Origin: Pseudanabaena sp. PCC 6802
GTDB lineage: Bacteria; Cyanobacteriota; Cyanobacteriia; Pseudanabaenales; Pseudanabaenaceae
DNA: 64,000 nt
Reading direction: 5' to 3'
NCBI RefSeq assembly: GCF_000332175.1
Contig: NZ_KB235914.1
Coordinates: 3,406,868-3,470,867 of the forward strand
The translations under genes were made by a program, and so were the position numbers. This document shows, in pieces, positions 57,365 through 64,000 of this stretch. Under the pieces are notes generated by a model, which was not told where the DNA came from, ran no database searches, and saw only the letters and a program-made list of their open reading frames with translations. Within the stretch, counting starts at the first letter, position 1, and each line of letters begins with the position of its first letter.

Positions 57365-58236
57365 GCCACGCCTCGCCGCAATACTCCTCGAATCGCCATA
57401 CCCACGATCGCAGCAAATGCGGCTAGGGCACCGATCGCGCCCAGGATAGTCATATCTCCCCAAGGGGCTTCTAACACCACGCTCTGCCAGCTCCAGTCAC
57501 TATGCCCGTAGACGTATCGAATTGGCGCGATCGCAAATGAAAGCGGATTTAAACTCGCGATCCATTGCAACCAGGCGGGCATAAATGAAAGCGGCGCTAG
57601 AGCAATGCTGGAGAAAATGAGCGGTAAATTCACCAGAAAAATAAATGCTAGCAGCTCTTGATGCCCTGGCATCGCAAAGGCCAACCCAAGGCTCAGCATG
57701 GTAAACCCAAACACCAGCAGGGCGATCGCTAATGTAGCGACACCTAAGCCAGCTAAATTCGGCAATCCTGCCCCCATCAACGCACTGACAGCAATAATTG
57801 CTATGGTTTGAACGGCACTGGTGGCAATAATAAATATCGCCGATGCCAGCACGATCGAGAATCTGGATGCGAGCGGAGCCACCAGGATGCGATTGAGAAA
57901 GCCAAATTCCCGGTCAAATAGAACGGGTAGGCCAGAATTCAAGGCGCTACTAAAGGCAGTAAATACAATGATGCCAGCCGCCAGGAATTTGATATATGTC
58001 TGACCGTCGCCAAGCAAACCCTCTGGCGCATAGCGAAATAGCGCGCCAAATAAGATCAACCACATCAGCGGCTGGATTACTCCTGCAATCAAGGTTGTAG
58101 GGCGGCGACGCAGTTGAATAAACAAGCGTTTTGTGAGGGCAAAGGTCTCCTGGCGAAATTCGGCAGAAAATAAGCTGGGTTGGGCTGTGCGATCGCCTCC
58201 AGGAATTTCGGTCAAGGTTGGTGAAATCTGAGTCAT
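57361..58236 (-). CDS. ABC-2 type transporter permease
   Basis: 291 residues from the ATG at 58236 (a GTG lies three bases upstream). Six membrane helices with the family pattern LIAGVIQPLMWLILFGALFR, DREFGFLNRILVAPL, a run of helices (VATLAIALLVFGFTML), and FIFLVNLPLIFSSIALAPLS, resembling DrrB-type exporters. Its ATPase is not adjacent. The stop overlaps the start of the AAA N-terminal domain gene, which makes that protein a possible partner. Substrate unknown. Confidence 0.85.
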   Translation of the reverse strand: MTQISPTLTEIPGGDRTAQPSLFSAEFRQETFALTKRLFIQLRRRPTTLIAGVIQPLMWLILFGALFRYAPEGLLGDGQTYIKFLAAGIIVFTAFSSALNSGLPVLFDREFGFLNRILVAPLASRFSIVLASAIFIIATSAVQTIAIIAVSALMGAGLPNLAGLGVATLAIALLVFGFTMLSLGLAFAMPGHQELLAFIFLVNLPLIFSSIALAPLSFMPAWLQWIASLNPLSFAIAPIRYVYGHSDWSWQSVVLEAPWGDMTILGAIGALAAFAAIVGMAIRGVLRRGVA

Positions 58237-58365
58237 CACACACTAAGATTGGTTTACGATGAGTATTACGATGAATATTGAATATTCTAGCCCACACTTT
58301 AGCCCGTACTGCCAAGGGCATTGTTAACCACTGCACCCGCTAACTAGCCGCGCAAAAACAAAAAT

Positions 58366-58596
58366 ATGGCAATCAGCAATCGCAAGCTCTCATGCTCTTT
58401 ACCGCATCATCTTTACAATCAGTTCAAGGCATGGAAAGTCAAGCAGGGGATTGCTACTGATAGTAAAGCGCTGATCGAAATCGTAGAGCAATTTTTAAGT
58501 TTTACTCCACCAGACAGCAATCCTGGCAGCGAACTTAACGGCGAGTATGCGACTAAAGCCGAGGTACGGTTACTCATGGGAAAATTAATGCCCTGA
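58366..58596 (+). CDS. Short product of a two-frame gene: putative ribbon-helix-helix-like protein
   Basis: 76 residues. The N-terminus (SCSLPHHLYNQFKAWKVKQG followed by DSKALIEIVEQFL) looks like a CopG-type ribbon-helix-helix: a short strand, then two helices. A polar linker follows, then ATKAEVRLLMGKLMP and the stop. At codons 72-73 the frame crosses a GGGAAAA slippery heptamer; a -1 shift would continue into the frame ending at 59141 and replace the last three residues. DNA binding is inferred from pattern only. Confidence 0.6.
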   Translation: MAISNRKLSCSLPHHLYNQFKAWKVKQGIATDSKALIEIVEQFLSFTPPDSNPGSELNGEYATKAEVRLLMGKLMP

Positions 58597-58625
58597 GTGA
58601 AAAGTTGGAGGCATTCACCCAGGGC
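58561..58625 (+). promoter_or_regulatory. Candidate programmed -1 ribosomal frameshift signal
   Basis: GAGG (58561-58564) acts as a possible internal Shine-Dalgarno 13 bases ahead of GGGAAAA (58578-58584), read G-GGA-AAA in the zero frame. A 5-base spacer (TTAAT) precedes a hairpin: GCCCTG pairs with CAGGGC and GTGAA with TTCAC around one A-C mismatch (58590-58601 with 58614-58625), 12-base loop. The zero-frame TGA (58594) lies in the stem. Confidence 0.55.
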
Positions 58626-59141
58626 GATCGCAAGTTAGCCGACAATAAAGTTAACGGCACTGAACTCCCACCCCAACCTGAAGATAGCTCTAAACAAAAC
58701 GCTGACACTTCTCATTCTAAAGATTCTGCCAATCCATCTCACGATCGAGATGATGACAACAGGGAACTAGATAGCGATCGCCAAGTGCATGACGAAGGTA
58801 CTCAATCTTCTACTGCTGAAGCCACCGATATCCCAGCAGATAAAGCTCCAGAACCAGAAGCGCCATCGCCAATTGCATGGCAAGTATGGACTTATCTGGA
58901 AAGGCATCGCAAAGATACGCTCCAATGCATCGGCACTTTTGATTCGGAATGGAAGGCGCAAAGATTTATCGCCGATGCCGAACGCCAGAATAGGAACCAT
59001 TTGCGCGTTCACTATGAAATTCATCCCCTTTTAGAATTAGACGAGGAAGAATCGCGTAATGGTACGAGCGATGACACGGGTGATGCGGAAGTGATAACCG
59101 ATGCGATCGACGTAGAAATAATGTCCGATAGTGGTGCCTAA
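58584..59141 (+). CDS. Frameshift extension: acidic protein with C-terminal globular domain
   Basis: Read after a -1 shift at 58584, this frame adds 185 residues to the 73 of the upstream frame, 258 in all. It begins INALSEKLEAF, continuing a coiled-coil heptad pattern from the other frame (EVRLLMGK), then a long acidic, Ser/Asp-rich disordered stretch (to about 58860), then a compact region WQVWTYLERHRKDTLQCIGT, WKAQRFIADAERQNRNHL, HYEIHPLLEL and an acidic tail. Independent translation would need a TTG at 58605 without any ribosome-binding site. A plain frameshift mutation or sequencing error is the alternative. Confidence 0.55.
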   Translation: MNALSEKLEAFTQGDRKLADNKVNGTELPPQPEDSSKQNADTSHSKDSANPSHDRDDDNRELDSDRQVHDEGTQSSTAEATDIPADKAPEPEAPSPIAWQVWTYLERHRKDTLQCIGTFDSEWKAQRFIADAERQNRNHLRVHYEIHPLLELDEEESRNGTSDDTGDAEVITDAIDVEIMSDSGA

Positions 59142-59281
59142 GGGGGGCGGCACCCTTGCGATCCTTTAATGTGGAGTTACCCCCAGGTTAGGAAAGATTA
59201 TGGTTCCCCAGCATCGGCGTTATTGAGAAAAGATTAAGATTTGCTGTTTTCCTGGCTAGTTAGAACTAGGGTTTGTATGGT

Positions 59282-59297
59282 AGTGATTTAAATCACT
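59282..59297. promoter_or_regulatory. 16-bp perfect palindrome upstream of the VWA gene
   Basis: AGTGATTTAAATCACT, 76 bases ahead of the ATG at 59374. The symmetry and position suit a dimeric regulator's operator. It may be chance in an AT-rich stretch. Confidence 0.4.
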
Positions 59298-59373
59298 GGG
59301 CGTACCCCCAGCACGCCTTAAAATATGTCTAAAATAAGTTAATCCTTTAGGATAGCTAGTTAAGTCACTGTAA

Positions 59374-60654
59374 ATGAGCGTAAATCTGTCTTGTAGTTTA
59401 AGCGATCGCTGTCTTGACAGTTCCCAGGGCAACAGCCAGCAACGTCAATTAGCAATCAAGGTATCGGCAATTAACGATACCCGTATGGGTGGCGCACCGC
59501 TCAATCTTTGTCTGGTATTAGATCGTAGCGGTTCTATGGGGGGTAGACCTTTAGATACGGTAAAAGCCGCAGCGATCGATCTCATCGATCGCATGCATTA
59601 CAGCGATCGGCTGAGCGTGGTGGCATTTGACCATAAAGCCAAAGTAATCGTCGAAAATCAAACCCTCGATCGGCCAGAAATGCTCAAAGACAAAATTCAG
59701 TCGCTGAAAGCCTCTGGGGGAACCTGCATTGACGATGCGATCAAACTGGGATTGCAAGAACTTGGCAAAGTTAGAGAGGGCACGATCGCTCAAGCGTTTG
59801 TTTTAACCGACGGTGAAAACGAGCACGGCGATAACGACCGTTGCTTGCAGTTCGCTCGCCTGGCGGCAGAATATAACATTACGCTGCATACTCTTGGATT
59901 CGGCGATGCATGGAATCAGGATGTTCTAGAGCGCATTGCCGATGCCGGTGGCGGTACTATGGCTTATATTGCCTCCCCGGATCGGGCAGCCGATGAATTT
60001 AATCGTCTATTGCAGCGGGTGCAGTCTGTTGGTTTGACAAATGCCCACTTGCTGCTAGAACTGGCACCCAACGTGCGCCTGGCCGAGCTTAAGCCCATTG
60101 CTCAAGTGGAACCCGAAGCGATCGAGTTGCCCGCTCAATCGGAAGGCAATCTAGTTATGGTGCGTTTGGGGGATCTAATGACTGAAGCTGAAAGGGTAGT
60201 AGTGGTTAACCTTTACATTAACGCTAACTCCCCCGAGGCCGTACCTGGCAGTTTGCCCAATACGATCGACATACTGACTGCCCAAATTCGCTACGACAAT
60301 CCGGCGATCGCGAAGACAAGCGTCATTTCTGAACCAGTGACTGTAGAAGCGGAGCTAGTTCGGGACTTTCGCGCCCAAACCGATCCATCGGTGCAAAATT
60401 ACGTGCTGGCGCTTGCCAAATATCGACAGACGCAACTAGCTGAGGATAAGCTTAAACAGGGCGATCGCACTGGCGCTGCCACGATGCTACAGTCTGCTGC
60501 TAAAACTGCTTTGCAAATGGGCGATCGACAAGCCGCGACCGTTTTACAAAGTAGTGCTACAAGGCTGCAGTCCGGTAGCAATCTGAGCGAGGCAGAACGT
60601 AAGACCACTCGTATTGTTTCTAAAACCGTGTTGCAAAAACCTTCTCACGAATAA
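59374..60654 (+). CDS. VWA domain protein
   Basis: 426 residues. The von Willebrand A domain (about 40-225) has the metal site DRSGSMGG (Asp50, Ser52, Ser54), SGGTCIDDAI (Thr) and VLTDGENEHGD (Asp). A beta-rich middle part follows (about 225-330), then a helical C-terminus (YRQTQLAEDKLKQGDRTGAA, QSAAKTALQMGDRQAATVLQ). No signal peptide, so cytoplasmic. The FHA gene starts 3 bases after its stop; the two are surely cotranscribed and probably act together. Similar VWA proteins with this layout occur in many bacteria without defined roles. Confidence 0.88.
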   Translation: MSVNLSCSLSDRCLDSSQGNSQQRQLAIKVSAINDTRMGGAPLNLCLVLDRSGSMGGRPLDTVKAAAIDLIDRMHYSDRLSVVAFDHKAKVIVENQTLDRPEMLKDKIQSLKASGGTCIDDAIKLGLQELGKVREGTIAQAFVLTDGENEHGDNDRCLQFARLAAEYNITLHTLGFGDAWNQDVLERIADAGGGTMAYIASPDRAADEFNRLLQRVQSVGLTNAHLLLELAPNVRLAELKPIAQVEPEAIELPAQSEGNLVMVRLGDLMTEAERVVVVNLYINANSPEAVPGSLPNTIDILTAQIRYDNPAIAKTSVISEPVTVEAELVRDFRAQTDPSVQNYVLALAKYRQTQLAEDKLKQGDRTGAATMLQSAAKTALQMGDRQAATVLQSSATRLQSGSNLSEAERKTTRIVSKTVLQKPSHE

Positions 60655-60657
60655 CCC

Positions 60658-61389
60658 ATGATTACTTGTCCTAGTTGTTCTCACCAAAATCCAGACAACG
60701 CAACTCAATGCGAAGCTTGCTTGACACCCTTACCAGTCGTAACCACAATTGACTGCCCCAGTTGTGGCACTTCTGTTCAGTCAGATGCCAGTTTTTGCGG
60801 TCATTGCGGGTTTGACCTGCGTGCAATTAGCCATCATGAAGAACATGCCAGTCGTGCGGCAGATGATGCCTCTACTTTTGCCGTAGATCCTGCTGCTTTT
60901 GTTCCAGTGACAGAAACTGTTCCGCCTGTAAAGGTAGCTGCTATGCCAGAGAAAACTGAGGTGAGCAATCCATCTGCAGCCAATGTATCGCTGTCGCTTG
61001 AAACTTTGCCCGAGCTTCCCAAGGCTCCCATTAATGTCAAAACCCAGCTTCAGAGAATATCCGCTTCCCTACTGCACGTCCAGACTAATGTAACCATGGA
61101 GTTACCGACCAATCTGCAGGTGGTTCATATCGGCAAGCCCAATAATATGATCCCGCCAGACATTGATGTATCGGGATTTCCCGACTCAGACATCGTCTCT
61201 CGCGTACATGGCGACATTCGCTACGAGGGTGGGGCTTTCTACTTTGAGGATACGGGCAGTTCTAACGGTACCTACATAAATAACATTCCACTGGCTAGTG
61301 GCAATCGCCATCGCCTTCGGGCTGGCGATCGCGTCTCTCTAGGTAAAGGCGATAAAGTCAGCTTTATCTTCCAGGTGTCAGAGGGTTAA
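60658..61389 (+). CDS. Double zinc-ribbon and FHA domain protein
   Basis: 243 residues. Two zinc ribbons at the N-terminus (C4, C7, C18, C21 and C33, C36, C47, C50), a low-complexity Ala/Thr/Pro linker (55-135), and a C-terminal FHA domain (about 150-240) with IVSRVHGDIRYEGGAFYFED and TGSSNGTYINN, the residues that contact phosphothreonine. It should bind a phosphorylated partner. No Ser/Thr kinase or phosphatase is adjacent. The gene is 3 bases after the VWA gene. Confidence 0.9.
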   Translation: MITCPSCSHQNPDNATQCEACLTPLPVVTTIDCPSCGTSVQSDASFCGHCGFDLRAISHHEEHASRAADDASTFAVDPAAFVPVTETVPPVKVAAMPEKTEVSNPSAANVSLSLETLPELPKAPINVKTQLQRISASLLHVQTNVTMELPTNLQVVHIGKPNNMIPPDIDVSGFPDSDIVSRVHGDIRYEGGAFYFEDTGSSNGTYINNIPLASGNRHRLRAGDRVSLGKGDKVSFIFQVSEG

Positions 61390-61424
61390 TTGTACCGATA
61401 ATTGTAGGTAGGGGTTGTAGGGGC

Positions 61425-61487
61425 TGTAGGGGCAGCGCCCCCGTGCCTGCCACCCACGTCTACCCTAAATCGATCGGGGCGATCGCA
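61425..61487. repeat. GTGCCTGCC-type interspersed repeat
   Basis: TGTAGGGGCAGCGCCCCCGT then GCCTGCC, tail GGGGCGATCGCAGAGA, preceded by partial copies of TGTAGGGG. Related to units at 11303 and 15648. Confidence 0.65.
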
Positions 61488-61574
61488 GAGATGAATTGTC
61501 TCTACGTCGGTCTTGGTGTCATACTGAATAGTAGGCACCTGAACTGCTATTAATTTACGGACGTAACTGTTTAC

Positions 61575-61835
61575 ATGTATACCATCGAGTTAACTCTGAA
61601 AAGAAATCCCATTGCTCTATCAGTTCAACGTAAGGACAGGGAATCCGCTGAGAGTTTGTACAAGCTAATTTTGTCAGCCATCAGCCCCAACAGCAACACT
61701 GTTGTCCTAGAACTGACTTGCGATAAGCAAGAAGATAAAAAGTTAGCAATTATTACCAGCGAAATTTCTGCGGTTCAAATATCGGAGAAAACAGGAGCTT
61801 CCGCCAACCTGGGCGCTGGCTTCGTGCGCAATTAA
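61575..61835 (+). CDS. Small hypothetical protein, 86 residues
   Basis: Family not recognised. It reads as a compact alpha/beta protein (MYTIELTLKRNPIALSVQRK, AESLYKLILSAI, NTVVLELTCDKQEDKKLAII, TSEISAVQISEK) and ends GAGFVRN. The ABC ATPase gene starts 5 bases after its stop, so the two are probably cotranscribed. It may serve as a partner or regulator of that transporter, judged from position only. Confidence 0.6.
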   Translation: MYTIELTLKRNPIALSVQRKDRESAESLYKLILSAISPNSNTVVLELTCDKQEDKKLAIITSEISAVQISEKTGASANLGAGFVRN

Positions 61836-61840
61836 ACACA

Positions 61841-62524
61841 ATGGCTACCAATCTCCCAGTAGCAACAAGTGCGATCGCGGTGCAAGATTTAACTTTTGCC
61901 TGGAATTCAGGCGAGGTTGTCCTGGACGAGTGTACGCTCAGCGTTCCCAAAGGTGAGTTCTGGATGCTACTGGGGACTAATGGTAGCGGGAAGTCAACTC
62001 TTTTAAAACTATTGGCAGGCCTGCTAGTTCCTGCGTCAGGCCATATCGAGATCGAGCGACCCGTGGGTTTTGTATTTCAGAACCCCGATCACCAGTTGGT
62101 AATGCCTACAGTTGGAGCGGATGTGGCATTTGGCTTAGTGGCAGAAAATCTCTCTTACCTCAATACCCAAATACGCGTGGATCGGGCACTTAGTGCTGTT
62201 AACCTGGATAACTTTCAACGCCGCCCCATCTATGCGCTCAGCGGCGGGCAAAAGCAACGGGTAGCGATCGCCGGAGCGATCGCTCGACATTCCGAAGTAT
62301 TGCTCTTAGACGAACCAACTGCGCTACTTGACGGCGACAGCCAGATCGACTTAGTTGCCGCTGTCCGTAGCTTAGTCAAAGAAAAATCCCTCACAGCATT
62401 ATGGGTAACCCATCGACTTAACGAATTAGACTATGCCGACGGAGCCTTCCTTTTGCAAGACGGGAAAGTAATCGACCAGGGCGATCCGATGCGTCTGAAG
62501 AGTTTATTGGAGGATGGAGGTTAG
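61841..62524 (+). CDS. ECF-type ABC transporter ATPase (plant ABCI10-like)
   Basis: 227 residues. Walker A GTNGSGKST (about 47-55), Q-loop region FQNPDHQLVMPTVGADVAFG, typical of EcfA/CbiO, signature LSGGQKQRVAIAGAI, Walker B VLLLDEPTALLDG and switch TH in WVTHRLNEL. The natural counterpart is the ECF-type ATPase at 27072; plants carry a homologous pair (ABCI10/ABCI11) with a T component. No EcfT or S component is near. Nucleotide binding is certain; the substrate is unknown. Confidence 0.85.
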   Translation: MATNLPVATSAIAVQDLTFAWNSGEVVLDECTLSVPKGEFWMLLGTNGSGKSTLLKLLAGLLVPASGHIEIERPVGFVFQNPDHQLVMPTVGADVAFGLVAENLSYLNTQIRVDRALSAVNLDNFQRRPIYALSGGQKQRVAIAGAIARHSEVLLLDEPTALLDGDSQIDLVAAVRSLVKEKSLTALWVTHRLNELDYADGAFLLQDGKVIDQGDPMRLKSLLEDGG

Positions 62525-62532
62525 AGGCTGGA

Positions 62533-62592
62533 GTTTAGCATTTGCGACGAATGCTTGCATTTGATGCGACGATTGTCAGACAAATGCTAAAC
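62533..62592. terminator. Inverted repeat between convergent genes
   Basis: GTTTAGCATTTG and CAAATGCTAAAC (12 bp, perfect) enclose a 36-base loop that itself contains smaller repeats of GCGACGA and ATGC. It lies between the ABC ATPase gene and the convergent DUF427 gene and may end both transcripts. Confidence 0.4.
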
Positions 62593-62625
62593 CCTTGCGA
62601 CGATGAGGGTTAGAGGGAACCCCAT

Positions 62626-63126
62626 CTACCAGCCCATTGTCCCTGGCTCGCCCTTAAAGGGACCTACAATATCTTTAGTAATCCAGCCGCCGTAAAATCC
62701 ACCTGGCTGCGGTTCTACTTTCTCGCCATCAACATAGCAAGCATCCATCAGATGCGGGTAAAAAGCCACGCAGTCTCTAATGGCGGCAAAAGCAGGGGTT
62801 GGGTTGGGATAAAACCAGGCAGCATTTTGGCATTGCTGACCGTTGACGGAAATAGAATAGTAGCCTGCTAATCCTTTCCACTCGCAGAAACTAGAGTTCC
62901 GCGATCGCTCCAAATATTCCATCTTGATATCCTCTGGCGGGATGTAGTAGACGGGGGGATGGCTGGTTTCCAGTACTCGTCTGGCATTGCGCGTATCGGC
63001 GATCGCCACGTCGTTAAATATGACGCGGATATGCTTAGGCGAAGCCTCCAGGCGAGGCGGACGGGGATAATCCCACACTGACTCTTGACCGGGCTGTGGG
63101 GGAATAGGCTGAGGACGATCGAACAT
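62626..63126 (-). CDS. DUF427 family protein
   Basis: 166 residues. The core FNDVAIADTRNARRVLETSH, VYYIPPEDI, CEWKGLAGYYSI and AAWFYPNPTPAFAAIRDCVA matches DUF427, a small beta-rich domain of unknown biochemical role found widely in bacteria and fungi. The end DGEKVEPQPGGFYGGWITKD is also typical. The start ATG at 63126 is 18 bases past the stop of the GH16 gene on the same strand, so the two may be cotranscribed. Confidence 0.85.
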   Translation of the reverse strand: MFDRPQPIPPQPGQESVWDYPRPPRLEASPKHIRVIFNDVAIADTRNARRVLETSHPPVYYIPPEDIKMEYLERSRNSSFCEWKGLAGYYSISVNGQQCQNAAWFYPNPTPAFAAIRDCVAFYPHLMDACYVDGEKVEPQPGGFYGGWITKDIVGPFKGEPGTMGW

Positions 63127-63144
63127 ATTGCACCTGGCTTTAAC

Positions 63145-64000
63145 CTAAGCTCTTTGATAAATCTCAACCCAGTCTACTTGCATTGTCGTGGGGAATTTAG
63201 TTTTAGCATCGGGCGAACCTATGAAGGTATTACCAGGAGCACCCACACCAGTACCGATCGCGATCTTCCATTTGAGATTGGGTGGAATAGCAGAAGGGGT
63301 TGCGGTTTTGCGCAATTGCCCGTCAACATACCAACGAATAGAACCAGGTTCGTATTCAACCGTGTATGTATGGAAGGCGGTAGTAAAGTCACTGCCAACA
63401 TATGTAGTGGCATCATATTGGGGACCAGAACTTCCCTGCGTCCACACTGTCATCACGTTATTTTTGGGGTCTTTGCCCTGTACTTCCATAAATACAATTT
63501 CTGGCGGCCATACCGGATTACCTTGGGCATCTTCAGCATAAAGTCCCACATATCCACCTACTCCTATTCCGGCTGGGGCTTTAGCTCTTACGGACCACTT
63601 ACCGTATTCCTGCTTATAGCCGAAGCCAGTATCGATACCTGCGGCGGAATAATGCTTATCCCCATTCACCTCGGGCTTAATCGTAAGTTGCAGAAATCCG
63701 TTAGCAACAGTAGCATTGGCTGGCTTGTTCCATGAATCAATATCTGACGTACTGGGAACGCCGCTGTAGCGATTCCATTCTGGCCAACTCACATCTGTGG
63801 AAAAGTCTTCTCGATACTTTAATACCCAAGTTCCAGAATTGACTGTTGTTTTAGTCAAGAGGTTCGCCACGTTCGCCCCCGAAACCACGTTATTAGTTAC
63901 GAGATCGATCTGTCCATCTCGATTAAAGTCTCCAGCACCCACAGGTTTTGTATTGGGGAGCGTTGGGAGTACTACGATTGGAGAGCCGCTATTAGTGATG
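63145..64000 (-). CDS. Partial VCBS/FG-GAP + glycoside hydrolase 16-like protein
   Basis: The C-terminal 284 codons of a larger secreted protein; the N-terminus lies beyond the window. At the left of the visible part is an FG-GAP/VCBS-type calcium repeat (GDFNRDGQIDLVTNN), followed by a GH16 jelly-roll domain (YREDFSTDVSWPEWNRYSG, YGKWSVRAKAP, HTYTVEYEPGSIRWYVDGQL, VDWVEIYQRA). The catalytic stretch reads PPEIVFMEVQG: both glutamates of ExDxxE are present, but Val replaces the Asp. Ordinary GH16 enzymes cut beta-glucans, agar or carrageenan; activity here is uncertain. Confidence 0.8.
   Translation of the reverse strand, partial: ITNSGSPIVVLPTLPNTKPVGAGDFNRDGQIDLVTNNVVSGANVANLLTKTTVNSGTWVLKYREDFSTDVSWPEWNRYSGVPSTSDIDSWNKPANATVANGFLQLTIKPEVNGDKHYSAAGIDTGFGYKQEYGKWSVRAKAPAGIGVGGYVGLYAEDAQGNPVWPPEIVFMEVQGKDPKNNVMTVWTQGSSGPQYDATTYVGSDFTTAFHTYTVEYEPGSIRWYVDGQLRKTATPSAIPPNLKWKIAIGTGVGAPGNTFIGSPDAKTKFPTTMQVDWVEIYQRA

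Noticed and set aside
58605-59141. Independent gene starting at TTG 58605
   Set aside because: No ribosome-binding site precedes it, and the frame upstream continues the coiled-coil; a shift from the gene at 58366 explains it better.
1-64000. CRISPR array
   Set aside because: No series of regularly spaced direct repeats with unique spacers and no cas genes were seen.

Overview
The window is chromosomal DNA of a cyanobacterium. The RNA polymerase beta' subunit is split into rpoC1 and rpoC2 behind rpoB. Photosynthesis-lineage genes are present (Ycf39-type photosystem II assembly factor, menE for phylloquinone, Ccs1 for c-type cytochromes, DUF4079, DUF4327, a carotenoid oxygenase), and the HIP1 octamer GCGATCGC occurs throughout. 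Many short GC-rich intergenic palindromes and frequent TTG/GTG candidate starts suggest a filamentous Pseudanabaena/Leptolyngbya-like genome, but genus is a guess.

Layout. 1-9.6 kb: envelope and secreted proteins (a barrel-like partial protein, S8 peptidase, carotenoid oxygenase, filamentous-haemagglutinin-type TpsA protein, MltA transglycosylase) with an IS256-type transposase relic. 10-21.7 kb: housekeeping genes (pirin, glyS, sensor kinase, pabB/trpE-like, rpiA, DUF4079, tRNA-Asp, ycf39, pyruvate dehydrogenase E2), with a decayed integrase and a decayed SUKH gene just behind the tRNA-Asp gene. 21.7-31.5 kb: HEAT protein, tandem-repeat protein, OpuC-like ABC genes coupled to a 51-residue membrane ORF, an IS5-type relic, TPR protein, ECF-type ATPase, YbjN, lipoate ligase-like protein, hydrolase, Ccs1. 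31.5-39 kb: menE, SUKH, Uma2, acyltransferase, Sel1-like protein, acs. 39.4-49.1 kb: rpoC2, rpoC1, rpoB (minus strand), then tRNA-Arg(CCU). 49.4-55 kb: a compact PBP4-like peptidase, small ORFs, prmC, an EF-G paralogue. 55-58.2 kb: a scarred region with a MITE-like element, a truncated gene and an ORF between direct repeats, then a host-attachment-family protein and an ABC-2 permease coupled to a AAA-type N-terminal domain protein. 58.3-64 kb: a two-frame gene with a well-formed candidate -1 frameshift signal, a VWA/FHA pair, a second ECF-type ATPase, DUF427 and a partial GH16 protein.

The most unusual signal is at 58561-58625: a GAGG element, a GGGAAAA slippery heptamer in the correct phase, a 5-nt spacer and an 11-bp hairpin that contains the zero-frame stop. 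It joins a short putative DNA-binding protein to an acidic C-terminal extension. Other points of interest are two MITE-like families, the tRNA-Asp-linked relic, the PBP4-like protein without its usual large insert, and the AAA N-terminal domain without its ATPase. No complete new defence system, CRISPR array or prophage was seen.

All functional calls come from reading motifs; no database search was possible.
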